A stretch of DNA of 64,000 nucleotides, from contig NZ_CP066370.1 of assembly GCF_016406325.1 (NCBI RefSeq), positions 1 through 64,000 of the forward strand, given 5' to 3'. The stretch comes from Shewanella putrefaciens (GTDB lineage Bacteria; Pseudomonadota; Gammaproteobacteria; Enterobacterales; Shewanellaceae). The notes beneath the pieces are model-generated. The model saw nothing but the letters and a program-made list of their open reading frames with translations, was not told where the DNA came from and made no database searches. Each line of letters begins with the position of its first letter. Positions within the stretch are counted from its first letter, which is position 1. Position numbers and translations under genes: made by a program. Below, one piece after another: positions 23,665-33,965 of this stretch.

Positions 23665-23973
23665 TTACCCCGCGCAGTAGCGATTGTGTAGAATAGAAAT
23701 GACTTGGGTAACTTGCTCATTCTTAAGCTTATAATAAACAATTTGCGAACTCTTACGGGTATCCACTAAATCTTCTGCGCGTAACACAGCTAAATGCTGG
23801 GATAGTGCGGATTGGCTTAATGGCACCGTGGCATTGAGTTCAGTTACGCTTAACTCTTTATCTAGCAATAGGCATAAAATCATTAGGCGATAAGGATTCG
23901 CGATGGCTTTAAGCCATTTAGCTGCACTTTCCGCATTAGTTACCATTGCATCTACATCTATATCATTTTGCAT
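23665..23973 (-). CDS. ArsR family winged-helix transcriptional regulator
   Basis: This 102-residue protein is a single winged helix-turn-helix domain: AAKWLKAIANPYRLMILCLL, then LNATVPLSQSALSQHLAVLR as recognition helix and VDTRKSSQIVYYKL as wing. No CxCxxC arsenic-type metal motif is present. It looks closer to the HlyU/BigR/SqrR-like redox branch, but no assignment is firm; Cys near LMILC and the C-terminal YCAG are possible redox residues. I chose ATG 23973; a GTG twelve bases upstream is also possible. It is divergent from the second hemG, with a 202-base gap, and may control that gene or itself. Confidence 0.88.
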   Translation of the reverse strand: MQNDIDVDAMVTNAESAAKWLKAIANPYRLMILCLLLDKELSVTELNATVPLSQSALSQHLAVLRAEDLVDTRKSSQIVYYKLKNEQVTQVISILHNRYCAG

Positions 23974-24058
23974 AAGGTCACTCACTTTATCGCTTATTTT
24001 ATTAGATAATTCTAATTGTACATACCTGTAAACGCAATCATACTGCTCGACAATACAG

Positions 24059-24089
24059 ATCTCAATTTTTGCATAACAGAATATGAGAT
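24059..24089. promoter_or_regulatory. Inverted repeat in the arsR-hemG2 divergent gap
   Basis: ATCTCA at 24059-24064 is inverted as TGAGAT at 24084-24089, with a 19-base spacer. It is a possible operator in the shared promoter region. Support is the repeat alone. Confidence 0.25.
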
Positions 24090-24175
24090 ACCGCTGATTT
24101 GTGATCCTATCAGAGGATTATTTAGCGGAATAACGCCACAATGGTGACATTACTTCAGCGAATTGAGAACTTCCA

Positions 24176-24730
24176 ATGATACGCGTCCTCGTACTTTATT
24201 TTACCCGTGGTGGACATACAGCCAAGATTGCTAGTGCAATTGCTGATCAATTAAAAAACCGTGGTGCGCAGGTTGACTTAGTTGATATCAATAGTGCCGC
24301 AGCCACTCGGATTAATTGGCCGGATTATCAGGTTGTTGCTCTGGGGGCTTGTGTTCTCTACGGTACCTACGATAAAACAGTATTCCAGTTTATAGAACAG
24401 CATAATCAAGCATTAAGCGCTTTACCGAACAGTTTCTTCTGTGTCAATGTGGTCGCCAGAAATCCTGAAAAACGTATCCCAGAAAATAATAAATACCTGC
24501 AAAAGTTTATTGCATTATCACCATGGACTCCCGCAGATCTGAAGATCATTGCAGGTAAAGTGGATTATCCTTCATGGCCTTGGTACGACAGATTGGCGAT
24601 TCAGTTGATTATGAAGATGACTAAAGGTCCAACCGATCCTAAATCAGTGATCGATTATACCGACTGGGAAGATGTGAAAATTTATGCCGATCATCTGTTA
24701 GATCTGACAGAGGTTACAGCAACAACGTAA
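24176..24730 (+). CDS. hemG: Second HemG-like flavodoxin-type protoporphyrinogen oxidase
   Basis: The 184-residue product has the same layout as the HemG at 23090: RVLVLYFTRGGHTAKIA for FMN binding, ACVLYGTYDKTVFQFI, SFFCVNVVARNPEKR and MTKGPTDPKSVIDYTDW. The first loop is closer to the flavodoxin T-R/S-G-x-T pattern than that of copy one. Both share family motifs throughout, so either could do the haem step. It is next to an ArsR regulator and convergent with the second trkH, so the trkH-hemG pair is doubled within 5 kb. Which copy is the main enzyme is not clear from sequence. Confidence 0.88.
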   Translation: MIRVLVLYFTRGGHTAKIASAIADQLKNRGAQVDLVDINSAAATRINWPDYQVVALGACVLYGTYDKTVFQFIEQHNQALSALPNSFFCVNVVARNPEKRIPENNKYLQKFIALSPWTPADLKIIAGKVDYPSWPWYDRLAIQLIMKMTKGPTDPKSVIDYTDWEDVKIYADHLLDLTEVTATT

Positions 24731-24769
24731 TGGAAAATGCATGTTATTAGCGCATTTTTATGACTGCCG

Positions 24770-26212
24770 TTAGTATTTCCAGAAACTTGGGTGGAATAAT
24801 ACTGCCACGGTTAAGATTTCCAAGCGGCCAAGTAACATACCGAGTGCTAATGCCCATTTGGCGACATCGGGCAAGGTTGAGAAATTGCCCGCAGGGCCAA
24901 TAATAGGGCCTAAACCTGGTCCTACATTGGTGACGGCAGTGATGGCACCGGTAAAGCTAGTCATAGGGTCGAGCCCTGTAAGTACTAAAATTACTGATAA
25001 TCCAACAATGACGAGCATAAACAGTAAGACGAAGGTAATGAGCGAGCGGACAATATCTTCACTGATAATGCGATTATTATAGCGCTCTCGAAATAGACCG
25101 TTTGGATGACACTGTTGCTTTAATTGCTCGCGCATAATGGCACCTGCGATTTGAAAGCGGAAGATCTTAATTCCCCCCGATGTTGAGCCTGAACAACCGC
25201 CCACAAACATTAAAAATAAAAAAGCGATATTAGCAAAAGCCCCCCAAGATCCGTAATCAGTTAAGCCATATCCTGTTGTTGTGACAACAGAAACCACATT
25301 AAAACTGGATAAGCGTAGGGCATCTAATAACGCAATGTCACGGGTTTGCCAGAGCCAAAATCCAATGGAGCAGGAGACAAAGGTCAGAAAGAATAAAAAT
25401 CCTCTAACTTGTGCATCATTCCAAATATGAAGATTCCGTTGTTGAATCGTATGTACGAACAGTAATAGTGGCAAGCCACCAGCCGCCATAAATACAATAC
25501 CTACCCAGTGTGCTGAGTTTGAAAAAGCTGCCATTGAGCTATCTGAAGTGGAATAACCACCAGTGGATATTGTGGTCATCGCATGGTTAATTGCTTGAAA
25601 CCAAGTCATACCAGCCAAGTGGTAGGCAACACAACAAACAATAGTTAATAAAATATAGATAAAAAATAAATGCTTAGCCATATTTTGTGTTCTGGGTACG
25701 GCTTTATCACTCCAATCAGAAGATTCAGTACGAAATAGCCGCATACCTCCGACGTTTAAGAAAGGCAAAATTGCAACGGCCATAACAATAAAACCAATAC
25801 CTCCAAGCCATTGTAGTAATGATCGCCAGATTAGAATGCTATGGTCCATGGTATCCAAGCCTGAAAGGACGGTGGAACCCGTCGTGGTAATACCGGACAT
25901 GGTTTCAAAAAATGCATCCGTATAGCCAATACCGTGATACAGGGTAAAGGGCATGGCCGCAAATAGGCTGACGATTAACCACGTTAGGCTCGTCAGCAGA
26001 AACATATCGCGGATATTGAGGTGAATAGTTTTACTTTGGCCATTATGTAAACAAAGGCTAGCGCAGATCCCTGTTGCTAGTGCGGATACCATAAAAGAGC
26101 CCACAGTTTCTTCACCACTGAAAGCGGCCAGAAGCAGGGGGATAAACATAAAGGCTGTCAACATGGAAAGAAACAGCCCTAAAATAAACAGTAGTGGTCT
26201 GAAATTCAGCAT
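24770..26212 (-). CDS. trkH: Trk potassium uptake protein TrkH (second copy)
   Basis: This 480-residue membrane protein has the same TrkH repeats as the copy at 21630: ETMSGITTTGSTVLSGL, TTISTGGYSTSD, VVTTTGYGLTDYGSW, CSGSTSGGIKIFRF and TAVTNVGPGLGP, ending VLFHPSFWKY. It follows trkA by 20 bases, so it is likely expressed with the TrkA regulator. In E. coli two TrkH-type channels (TrkH and TrkG) share one TrkA; a similar two-channel arrangement is inferred here. Confidence 0.95.
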   Translation of the reverse strand: MLNFRPLLFILGLFLSMLTAFMFIPLLLAAFSGEETVGSFMVSALATGICASLCLHNGQSKTIHLNIRDMFLLTSLTWLIVSLFAAMPFTLYHGIGYTDAFFETMSGITTTGSTVLSGLDTMDHSILIWRSLLQWLGGIGFIVMAVAILPFLNVGGMRLFRTESSDWSDKAVPRTQNMAKHLFFIYILLTIVCCVAYHLAGMTWFQAINHAMTTISTGGYSTSDSSMAAFSNSAHWVGIVFMAAGGLPLLLFVHTIQQRNLHIWNDAQVRGFLFFLTFVSCSIGFWLWQTRDIALLDALRLSSFNVVSVVTTTGYGLTDYGSWGAFANIAFLFLMFVGGCSGSTSGGIKIFRFQIAGAIMREQLKQQCHPNGLFRERYNNRIISEDIVRSLITFVLLFMLVIVGLSVILVLTGLDPMTSFTGAITAVTNVGPGLGPIIGPAGNFSTLPDVAKWALALGMLLGRLEILTVAVLFHPSFWKY

Positions 26213-26232
26213 AAAGTAGTGACTTTAATGAC

Positions 26233-27642
26233 CTAAAAAAAGAAAGCACTAGGTTGGAAAAGTTTTTCGACTTCACCGACAAACTTTTTATTCACAAGGA
26301 ACAAGATGACATGATCTCCTTGTTCTATCACGGTTTTATCATGGGCCATCAGCACTTCATCATTGCGGACAATTGCACCTATGGTCGTTCCCGGTGGCAA
26401 TTTAATATCACCAATGGCTTTACCTACTACCTTGGAGGTGTTTGAATCGCCATGTGCTATGGCTTCAATCGCCTCGGCGGCGCCGCGGCGTAAGGAGTAG
26501 ACGTTACAAATATCACCTTGACGAATATGGGTGAGTAGGGCTGAAATGGTTGCCTGTTGCGGAGAAATCGCGATATCGATATTGGCTTCTTGCACTATAT
26601 CCACATAGGCTTCTCGCTGAATAAGCACCATGACCTTTTTTGCGCCCATACGCTTTGCTAAAAGAGCCGACATAATGTTGGCTTCATCATCATTAGTGAC
26701 GGCAATAAACACATCTGTTTGGTCAATATGTTCTTCGAGTAGTAATTCTTGATCCGAAGCATCACCACAAAATACAGTTGTATTTTCGAGTTGTTCCGAA
26801 AGCGATTCTGCTCGCTCAAATTTGTGTTCGATAAGTTTTACCGAGTGGGTACGTTCTAGGCGTTTTGCTAATCCTAATCCTATGTTACCGCCGCCAGCGA
26901 TCATAATATTGCGGTAGGTATTATCGAGCTTTTGCATTTCGCTCATAACGGCGCGAATATGGCGACTGTCGGCGACGAAAAATACCTCATCATCGGCTTC
27001 AATAATTGTCGTTCCGCGCGGCATAATGGGTCTACCTTGGCGAAAAATTGCTGCGACTCGGGTATCGATATTGGGCATATGTTCGCGTAGCGCCGCTAGT
27101 GCATTACCCACTAATGGACCACCGTAATAGGCGCGCACTGCGACTAAGCTTAACTTGCCTTCGGCAAACTCGAGCACTTGCAATGCACCTGGATATTCAA
27201 CAAGGCGCTGGATGTAAGCGGTCACTAACTGTTCAGGAGCAATGAGTTCGTCAATTACAAAGCCACCACGTGGACGGCCGTCACTGTTCTTGGTTTCGCT
27301 ATCAATAAAGAGTTTATCACGCATAGCCAGATAGGGTTCTGAGCGGATACGGGCGATTTTTGTTGGTGTGCCAAATAGGCTGTAGGCAATTTGGCAGGCG
27401 GCCATATTACATTCATCGCTATTAGTGACCGCAATTAGCATATCAGCATCTTCGGCACCGGCTTCTTTTAGCACATCTGGATGAGCGCCATGGCCTGCCA
27501 CAACGCGAAGGTCATATTTATCCTGTAGGGCACGTAATTTTGATCTGTCGCTATCGACTATGGTGATGTCATTATTTTCACCCACCAAATTCTCGGCCAA
27601 AGTTCCCCCAACCTGACCCGCACCTAATATGATAATCTTCAT
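26233..27642 (-). CDS. trkA: Trk system potassium uptake protein TrkA
   Basis: TrkA is the cytoplasmic nucleotide-binding gating subunit of TrkH. The 469-residue protein contains two tandem RCK units: the first Rossmann fold [19 protein letters not shown], and the second [19 protein letters not shown] near residue 245, each followed by a TrkA-C domain. It is slightly longer than E. coli TrkA because of a short insert ([13 protein letters not shown]). It is co-directional with rsmB (15-base gap) and trkH. Confidence 0.97.
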   Translation of the reverse strand: MKIIILGAGQVGGTLAENLVGENNDITIVDSDRSKLRALQDKYDLRVVAGHGAHPDVLKEAGAEDADMLIAVTNSDECNMAACQIAYSLFGTPTKIARIRSEPYLAMRDKLFIDSETKNSDGRPRGGFVIDELIAPEQLVTAYIQRLVEYPGALQVLEFAEGKLSLVAVRAYYGGPLVGNALAALREHMPNIDTRVAAIFRQGRPIMPRGTTIIEADDEVFFVADSRHIRAVMSEMQKLDNTYRNIMIAGGGNIGLGLAKRLERTHSVKLIEHKFERAESLSEQLENTTVFCGDASDQELLLEEHIDQTDVFIAVTNDDEANIMSALLAKRMGAKKVMVLIQREAYVDIVQEANIDIAISPQQATISALLTHIRQGDICNVYSLRRGAAEAIEAIAHGDSNTSKVVGKAIGDIKLPPGTTIGAIVRNDEVLMAHDKTVIEQGDHVILFLVNKKFVGEVEKLFQPSAFFF

Positions 27643-27657
27643 GGCCTTGCTTACTTC

Positions 27658-28947
27658 CTACTTGTGGGTCGCTTTCAATAAACGGGCGTAATAAAACCCA
27701 TCCATATTGTCTTGTCCTGGCGTGATTTGCCAACCTATATCCTGTGGCGAATTTTGCTGGGCGAGTATGTCTAGCTTAGCATCTACCGTTCTATCTAAAA
27801 ACGCACTGATCTGGTCGCGGTTTTCCTGCGGTAAAATCGAACATGTGGCATAAAGAAGCGTGCCTCCTGGTTTTAGCCACTTCCAGCAATGATCGAGAAT
27901 TTGCTGTTGAAGTTCAGCCAATTCTTCGATGTCATGGTTTTTTCGCAACCATTTAATATCGGGATGACGGCGGATCACCCCTGTGGCTGAACAGGGGGCA
28001 TCCAGTAAGATACGATCAAATAGTCCACCTTGCCACCATGAGCCAATATTGGCCGCATCGCCATGGATAAGCTCCGCTTTTAATGATAGGCGATCAAGAT
28101 TCTGTTGCACCCGCTCAAGGCGTTTGGCATCAAAATCAACAGCGACTAATTTGATGCTCGGTTCAAGTTCGAGTAGATGGCAGCTTTTACCACCGGGGGC
28201 TGCGCAGGCATCGAGTATTAACTCATTCACTTGTGGCGCGAGCAGTGTCGCCGCCCATTGCGCTGCGCCATCTTGCACTGATGCCGCACCTTCATGGAAG
28301 CGTGGCAGTGTCGCCACATCCTTTGGATGGGCTAAGAGAATGGCATCAGCACTACTGCCTTCGCTCGCTTCAATGTCGAGTTCGGCTAAGGCTGCAAGGT
28401 ATTCGGTACGGCTCTGGGATAAGCGATTGTTACGCAGCCACATCGGTGGGCGTTCATGGCTTTGTTGAATGATGTCTTGCCACTGCTCGGGATAGGCTTC
28501 TTTTAAGCGCTTAATCAACCAAGCTGGTGTGTTGTAGCTTAAGGTGTCTGATTCAGTGCTCAGTGGCGAAAGCTGGCGCTGAATGTTGCGCAGTACACCA
28601 TTAACCACTTTGACCATGCCTTCAAATTTTAGTTGGCGACAGGCTTCGGCGGTTTCTGAAATTGCGGCATGGCTTGGAATACGGGTAAAGTACAGTTGGT
28701 AGCAACCTACGATCAGGAGCTGGTGGATAATCCTTTGTTTGCCTTTAAGTGGTTTCTCTAGGCATTCACTGATGCGTTTTTCTATTTGCGGCAGAGTGCG
28801 CATCACGCCATAGCAGATCTCGGCAAGTAGGGCTTTATCTTTGCCGCTGGCAAGATGCTTTTGTTGATCAGGCAATGCCACTGACAGTGACACGCCTTTT
28901 TCTAATACTTCGAAGATGGCTTTCGCAGCTAGCGCGCGCAAGTTCAT
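27658..28947 (-). CDS. rsmB: 16S rRNA (cytosine-967-C5)-methyltransferase RsmB
   Basis: RsmB methylates C967 of 16S rRNA. The 429-residue protein has an N-terminal NusB-like RNA-binding domain (about 1-140) and a C-terminal SAM domain with LDACAAPGGKSCHLLEL, VDFDAKRLERVQQNL, LLDAPCSATGVIRRHPD and the catalytic Cys region LLYATCSILPQEN. Length equals the E. coli enzyme. It starts two bases after the fmt stop. Confidence 0.97.
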   Translation of the reverse strand: MNLRALAAKAIFEVLEKGVSLSVALPDQQKHLASGKDKALLAEICYGVMRTLPQIEKRISECLEKPLKGKQRIIHQLLIVGCYQLYFTRIPSHAAISETAEACRQLKFEGMVKVVNGVLRNIQRQLSPLSTESDTLSYNTPAWLIKRLKEAYPEQWQDIIQQSHERPPMWLRNNRLSQSRTEYLAALAELDIEASEGSSADAILLAHPKDVATLPRFHEGAASVQDGAAQWAATLLAPQVNELILDACAAPGGKSCHLLELEPSIKLVAVDFDAKRLERVQQNLDRLSLKAELIHGDAANIGSWWQGGLFDRILLDAPCSATGVIRRHPDIKWLRKNHDIEELAELQQQILDHCWKWLKPGGTLLYATCSILPQENRDQISAFLDRTVDAKLDILAQQNSPQDIGWQITPGQDNMDGFYYARLLKATHK

Positions 28948-28949
28948 GA

Positions 28950-29912
28950 TTATTCGGCCTCGTTTGCGAGACGAGTATTCGGACTAAACCATTCACCGCG
29001 GGCATTAAGAATATCGGCAACATTGAGTGGCTTTTTCCCCGGAAGCTGCATACTCAACAGTGTTAACACGCCATCGGCGGTGGCCACTTCTATGCCTCTT
29101 TTGCTGGCGCTGATAATAGTACCTGGAGCGGCTGTGCTGATGGTTTCGCTAACGTGTGCTTGCCACACTTTAATCGTGTTTCCTTGGTGCTCAAAATAAC
29201 TTACAGGCCAAGGATTAAAGGCACGGACTTCTTGCCACAATTGTTTGGCAGACTTATTCCAGTCGAGTCTGGCTTCTTCTTTACTGAGTTTTTCTGCGTA
29301 GTTCGCTAAGGCTTCATCTTGTTTTTCAGCGGCTAAGGTGCCATTTGCCAAACCTTTAAGGGCTTGCAATAGGGCAACGGGACCTTGTTCAGCCAGTTTC
29401 TCGTAAAGGCTTGCTGAAGTGTCGCTATCTTCAATCGGCAAATAAGTTTTAAGCAGCATGTCGCCCGTATCTAGACCGACATCCATTTGCATGACGGTCA
29501 CCCCCGTTTCTTTGTCGCCCGCCCATAGGGCACGCTGAATGGGTGCGGCACCGCGCCAGCGAGGTAAAATAGAACCATGAACATTAATACAACCTAAGCG
29601 CGGCGTATCTAGTACAACCTTGGGTAAAATCAGGCCATAGGCAACCACCACCATAATATCGGCATTGAGAGCGGCAAGTGCTTGTTGTGCAGGTTCTTTA
29701 CGTAATGATCCCGGTTGATATACAGGAATATTGTTGGCGACAGCGAGTTCTTTTACTGGGCTGGCGGTGAGTTTTTTGCCGCGCCCTGCGGGTCTATCAG
29801 GTTGAGTGTAAACACCAATCACATTGTGTTGTGAGTTGAGCAAAGCTTGCAAATGGCGAGCAGCGAAATCCGGTGTTCCGGCAAAAATGATGTTGAGTGA
29901 TTTCAAATCCAA
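28950..29912 (-). CDS. fmt: Methionyl-tRNA formyltransferase
   Basis: Fmt formylates initiator Met-tRNA using 10-formyl-tetrahydrofolate. The 320-residue product has the N-terminal [18 protein letters not shown], the folate-site motif [20 protein letters not shown], and [10 protein letters not shown], then the C-terminal tRNA-binding domain starting around [15 protein letters not shown]. It lies between def (3-base gap) and rsmB in the conserved def-fmt-rsmB-trkA operon. Confidence 0.98.
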   Translation of the reverse strand: MDLKSLNIIFAGTPDFAARHLQALLNSQHNVIGVYTQPDRPAGRGKKLTASPVKELAVANNIPVYQPGSLRKEPAQQALAALNADIMVVVAYGLILPKVVLDTPRLGCINVHGSILPRWRGAAPIQRALWAGDKETGVTVMQMDVGLDTGDMLLKTYLPIEDSDTSASLYEKLAEQGPVALLQALKGLANGTLAAEKQDEALANYAEKLSKEEARLDWNKSAKQLWQEVRAFNPWPVSYFEHQGNTIKVWQAHVSETISTAAPGTIISASKRGIEVATADGVLTLLSMQLPGKKPLNVADILNARGEWFSPNTRLANEAE

Positions 29913-29915
29913 ATC

Positions 29916-30428
29916 CTATGCTTCTTTGGCGTCCAATCTGGCCGCTTTTTCAAGTTTTTGTTTGATCCGCTGACGTTTTAGCGGCGACAAATAATCGACA
30001 AACAATTTGCCTTTGAGGTGGTCCATTTCATGTTGAATACAAATGGCAAATAACTCATCGGCTTCAACAATAAATTCGCAACCATTCCTATCCAATGCTT
30101 TTACCGTGACAAATTCGGCACGATCCACTTTGGCATAGATACCTGGAACAGATAGACAACCCTCTTCATTACAAAAGTCGCCACTACTCGAGATAATTTC
30201 AGGATTGATAAACACCTTTGGGCGCTCGATTTCGTCTTGTAAGTCCATGACGATAAGTTGTTTATGATAATCGACTTGCGTTGCAGCAAGTCCTATACCC
30301 TTTTCTTGGTACATTGTTTCAAACATGTTATCGATTTGAGTCTGTAGTTCTGCGTCAAACTCAGTGATAGGTTTGGCTTGGATCCTTAGTCTTTCATCAG
30401 GAAAGCGTAAAACATTTAATAGTGCCAT
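29916..30428 (-). CDS. def: Peptide deformylase
   Basis: Deformylase removes the N-formyl group from new proteins. The 170-residue product has all three metal-site motifs: [17 protein letters not shown] with the Cys ligand, and QHEMDHLKG with the two His ligands and catalytic Glu. It is the first gene of its operon and divergent from the LysM gene. Confidence 0.98.
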   Translation of the reverse strand: MALLNVLRFPDERLRIQAKPITEFDAELQTQIDNMFETMYQEKGIGLAATQVDYHKQLIVMDLQDEIERPKVFINPEIISSSGDFCNEEGCLSVPGIYAKVDRAEFVTVKALDRNGCEFIVEADELFAICIQHEMDHLKGKLFVDYLSPLKRQRIKQKLEKAARLDAKEA

Positions 30429-30565
30429 ACTTAAACTCTTAACAAGTCTGTCAAATTTTGGTCAGTTAGTTATACTGACTAATGCTAATGGGCTAATTTT
30501 AGTCTTTAGTGTCTATCAATAATAGTAAAAGCTCTATTTCGAGCCAAAACAACATGGACCACACC

Positions 30566-31678
30566 ATGAAACGGTTAATTTTACTCGTGTTAATGACATT
30601 TAGTTGCACGTTTGTTTCCGCTGATACTCTTACGCTTAAAGCGGGGTATCCCGAGTCATATGTGGTGAAAAAAGGTGATACCTTATGGGATATCGCTACG
30701 ACTTTCTTAAATGATCCGTGGAAATGGCCTCGTCTTTGGGATGTTAACCCACAGATTGCGAACCCTCATCTTATTTATCCCGGTGATCAACTGACATTAA
30801 TCTTTATTGATGGTCAACCTCGGCTTGTACGTGATAGTTCGAGTGCGGGAAAACCTTTTGTAAAAAAGAGCCCTGAAGGGCGCATTATCGCTAAGAGTAA
30901 TGCTGTTCCTGCCATCGATCTTGCACTTATCAAAAACTATCTTGTGCAAAATCGAGTTGTCGATTCTAACTGGTTTTCTGAGCAGCCAATGATATTGGCG
31001 GGTGAAAGTCCTTCACGTCACCATATTATTGGTGACGTGGTTTATATCAATAACATATTACCTTTACACCAAAAGTATGGTGTTTACGAAAGTGGTCGAG
31101 CATTTTTTAATAAAGAGTCCGGTGAGGCGTTGGGGCAAGAGGCTATCTTGGTATCTACTGGTCAAGTTATTGAGTCTGGAAATGTTTCAAAGATAAAATT
31201 ACTGAGTAGTTTTCGAGAGACTAAAGCGGGTTTTAAGGTGCTACCAATGGAGGATGATTCCCTGATGTCTGCGTACTTTACCCCCAAGCCTGCACAGTTA
31301 GTAAACCATGCTTCAGTTTTAGCAACAGAATCTGCAATGCGTGAAGCGGGTAAGCTGAATGTAGTCTATTTAGATAAAGGAACCCAAGACGGTGTTGAGC
31401 CTGGTAATGTGTTCTCAATTTACCGTGATGGTGAAGAAATTGTCATTAACCATGATGGTTCACCGGTTCCTGCGCTAGAACGCACCGCCTATGATAACAT
31501 CATAGCGTCCGTTTCATCGGAGCGTTCGATTAAAATGCCGGACGTTTATCATGGTAAACTAATGGTATTTAAAGTATTCGATAAAGTGAGTCTGGGTTTA
31601 ATTGTCTCTACAGAACGCCCAGTTCGAGTTGATGATAAGCTAATTTCGCCCGATTATTTAGCGTTTAGAGGTCAATAA
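30566..31678 (+). CDS. Exported LysM peptidoglycan-binding protein
   Basis: I chose ATG 30566, giving 370 residues with a clear signal peptide (MKRLILLVLMTFSCTFVSA) and cleavage near residue 19. Right after it is a LysM domain: SYVVKKGDTLWDIATTFLND and PQIANPHLIYPGDQLTL. The remaining 270 residues are typical of proteins encoded ahead of dprA in gammaproteobacteria, with SAMREAGKLNVVYLDKGTQ and a C-terminal SH3-like region. It may help in cell-wall attachment; the exact role is unknown. ATG 30554 and GTG 30509 are alternative starts. dprA follows after 12 bases. Confidence 0.9.
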   Translation: MKRLILLVLMTFSCTFVSADTLTLKAGYPESYVVKKGDTLWDIATTFLNDPWKWPRLWDVNPQIANPHLIYPGDQLTLIFIDGQPRLVRDSSSAGKPFVKKSPEGRIIAKSNAVPAIDLALIKNYLVQNRVVDSNWFSEQPMILAGESPSRHHIIGDVVYINNILPLHQKYGVYESGRAFFNKESGEALGQEAILVSTGQVIESGNVSKIKLLSSFRETKAGFKVLPMEDDSLMSAYFTPKPAQLVNHASVLATESAMREAGKLNVVYLDKGTQDGVEPGNVFSIYRDGEEIVINHDGSPVPALERTAYDNIIASVSSERSIKMPDVYHGKLMVFKVFDKVSLGLIVSTERPVRVDDKLISPDYLAFRGQ

Positions 31679-31690
31679 ATTACTGAAAAC

Positions 31691-32779
31691 TTGGTCGATT
31701 GGTTAATTGTTAGTGCTGTATCTGGGCTTGGACCTGCTCGGACCCAACAATTATTAATGCACATGGAAGTGGACGACCTCAGGCAAAGGTTAGAGCACGA
31801 GAGACAAGCGCTACCTTTATCTGATCATCTGCTCCATAGCCTTGTGATTGATTATCAAAAAGTGGATGCAGCCCTAGAATGGCAGCAACACTCCTCTGAG
31901 CATTACCTGATTTGTTTTTCTGATCCGCTTTATCCACCGTTGTTAAAGCAATTACCCGATCCGCCTTCCATCCTCTTTGTTAAGGGGTGTTTGGAGGCAT
32001 TGGTGCCTCCTTACCTTGCTATTGTCGGAAGTCGTAATGCTTCGCCTGGAGGCTTACAGGTCGCTTATCAACTAGCTACAGAGATGTCATCCCTTGGTTT
32101 TGGTATTTGTAGTGGGATGGCAATGGGCATTGATGGTGCTGCGCATAAAGCCTGTGTTGACCATAATAAAAGGACGATTGCTGTACTGGGAACAGGTATT
32201 GATATTGTGTACCCCCGCAGACATCGACAGCTTTATGAGAATATTCAGCAGCAAGGTTGTATACTCAGCGAGTTTTGGCCCGATATAGGCCCCTTTGCGG
32301 GCAATTTTCCGAAACGAAATCGCATTATTAGCGGTCTATCTTTAGGTACACTTGTGGTTGAAGCCTGTCGTAAAAGCGGATCTTTAATCACAGCGAGGTT
32401 GGCGATGGAGCAGGGGCGCGAAGTATTTGCTGTTCCAGGCTCAATCTTAGGGGGTTACCATCAAGGCTGTCATGATTTATTACGTGATGGGGCAAAACTT
32501 GTGGAAACCGCTGCCGATATAGTGGAAGAGTTGGCAAGTTTAACGGCTTTCCACCTTGAAGAATTAAACTTATGCCACCATATACAGAAGAGTGACATTT
32601 GCCATTTGCCATTTTCGTCTCTGTTAGCTAGTGTAGGTTATGAAACTACAACAATTGATGCTGTAGTTGAACATAGTGGAAAAACGATAGATCTGGTGTT
32701 AGAACAAATGCTTGAACTTGAGTTGCAAGGTTGGGTAATAGCAGTACCCGGTGGTTACGTCAGAGTAAAGAGGAGCTAG
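31691..32779 (+). CDS. dprA: DNA-processing protein DprA
   Basis: DprA (Smf) protects incoming single-stranded DNA during transformation and loads RecA. The 362-residue protein has the Rossmann-like core: [63 protein letters not shown], and a C-terminal winged-helix part. I give a TTG start at 31691; in the same frame nine bases upstream there is an ATT codon, an even rarer start. Both lie just after the LysM stop, so translation may be coupled. smg follows after two bases. Confidence 0.95.
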
Positions 32780-32781
32780 CC

Positions 32782-33255
32782 ATGTTTGATATCCTCATGT
32801 ATCTATTTGAAAACTATGTTCACAGTGAAGTTGAACTACTAGTTGATGAAGACGAGTTAACCAAGGAACTCACTCGTGCCGGATTTCATCAATCCGAGAT
32901 TTTAAAAGCGTTAACTTGGTTAGAGCGCTTAGCTGAATTACAAGAAGGGGATAAACCTTATCTTTGTAATCACGATCAGCATTCGTTTCGTATCTATACA
33001 AAGGACGAAATGGACAAGCTGGATGTAGAATCCCGCGGTTTCTTGTTGTTTTTAGAGCAAGTTAAAGTGCTGAATGTCGAAACCCGTGAAATGGTGATTG
33101 ATAGAGTGATGGAGTTGGATGAACCAACCCTGATTTTAGAAGATCTCAAATGGGTTATCTTAATGGTACTGTTTAATGCTCCTGGCCATGAGTCCGCTTA
33201 TGAGCAAATGGAAGATTTAATCTTCGAACAGCCCGAAGGCCGACTGCATTCTTAA
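32782..33255 (+). CDS. smg: Smg family protein
   Basis: Smg (DUF494) is conserved next to dprA but has no established function. The ATG at 32782 has AGGAG about seven bases upstream and gives 157 residues, the E. coli length, starting [16 protein letters not shown]. The sequence is acidic and helical, including [19 protein letters not shown] and [17 protein letters not shown]. An earlier in-frame start inside dprA is not needed. Confidence 0.95.
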
Positions 33256-33281
33256 TTGTTGTGAAAGATGAATTATGAGAG

Positions 33282-33306
33282 AAAGGAGGCTAAGACCTCC
33301 TTTTTT
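33282..33306 (+). terminator. Terminator after smg
   Basis: AAAGGAGG and CCTCCTTT form a stem with a CTAAGA loop followed by six T. It follows the smg stop by about 27 bases. Confidence 0.85.
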
Positions 33307-33374
33307 GATGCCATAAATTCCTTGATGGCACCGCGCTTGATATCCTAATGCGCTACGACAGGTGGTGAATGATT

Positions 33375-33938
33375 ATGTCTAAGATTGATGAACAATTATT
33401 TAGTGCCCACGAACACGCACTGGAAAAAGAATACGAACTTTGCCCTGAATGTGGCAGCGAGTTATCGGTCAAACATAGTAAGCACGGCGGTTTTATTGGC
33501 TGTAATAATTACCCTAGCTGTAATTACACTCGCCCCTTAGTGCAGCACGAATCTATTGAAACTCAAGTGATTGACGGTTCTGTATGCCCAGAATGCGGTC
33601 ACGAACTGGCGGTAAAGTCTGGGCGCTTTGGGATCTTTATTGGTTGTACTCAATATCCTAGCTGCACGCATATTGAAAAACAGGATCAAGGAGCTAATAA
33701 ACCAGATATCCCTTGCCCAGAATGCAAAGCGGGTAAGCTTGAGCACAGAACGAGTCGCTTCGGAAAGAGTTTTTATGCCTGCAGTGCTTACCCTAAGTGC
33801 AAATTTATTGTGAATTATCCTCCGGTTGCTGAAGTTTGCCCGAGTTGTGGTTTTGGGATCTTAGTCGAGCGTAAAGGTGCGGCAGGGATGCGTTTAGAAT
33901 GCCCGCAAAAAAGCTGTAAATACAAAAGACCACTTTAG
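33375..33938 (+). CDS. Topoisomerase-type C4 zinc-finger DNA-binding protein (YrdD-like)
   Basis: This 187-residue protein has four zinc ribbons like those at the C-terminus of topoisomerase I: CPECGSEL...GCNNYPSC, CPECGHEL...GCTQYPSC, CPECKAGK...ACSAYPKC and CPSCGFGI...CPQKSC. No topoisomerase catalytic domain is present. It corresponds to E. coli YrdD by position (dprA-smg-yrdD-tsaC). ATG 33375 fits the AGGTGG ribosome site better than ATG 33369. It probably binds single-stranded DNA. Confidence 0.9.
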   Translation: MSKIDEQLFSAHEHALEKEYELCPECGSELSVKHSKHGGFIGCNNYPSCNYTRPLVQHESIETQVIDGSVCPECGHELAVKSGRFGIFIGCTQYPSCTHIEKQDQGANKPDIPCPECKAGKLEHRTSRFGKSFYACSAYPKCKFIVNYPPVAEVCPSCGFGILVERKGAAGMRLECPQKSCKYKRPL

Positions 33939-33965
33939 TTTATTGTGTGACCTGCATCTTAATAT

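Noticed and set aside
24001..24175. Known ArsR-family operator in the arsR-hemG2 gap
   Set aside because: No close match to a BigR, SqrR or ArsR operator; only the spaced ATCTCA/TGAGAT repeat is seen and was kept at low confidence.
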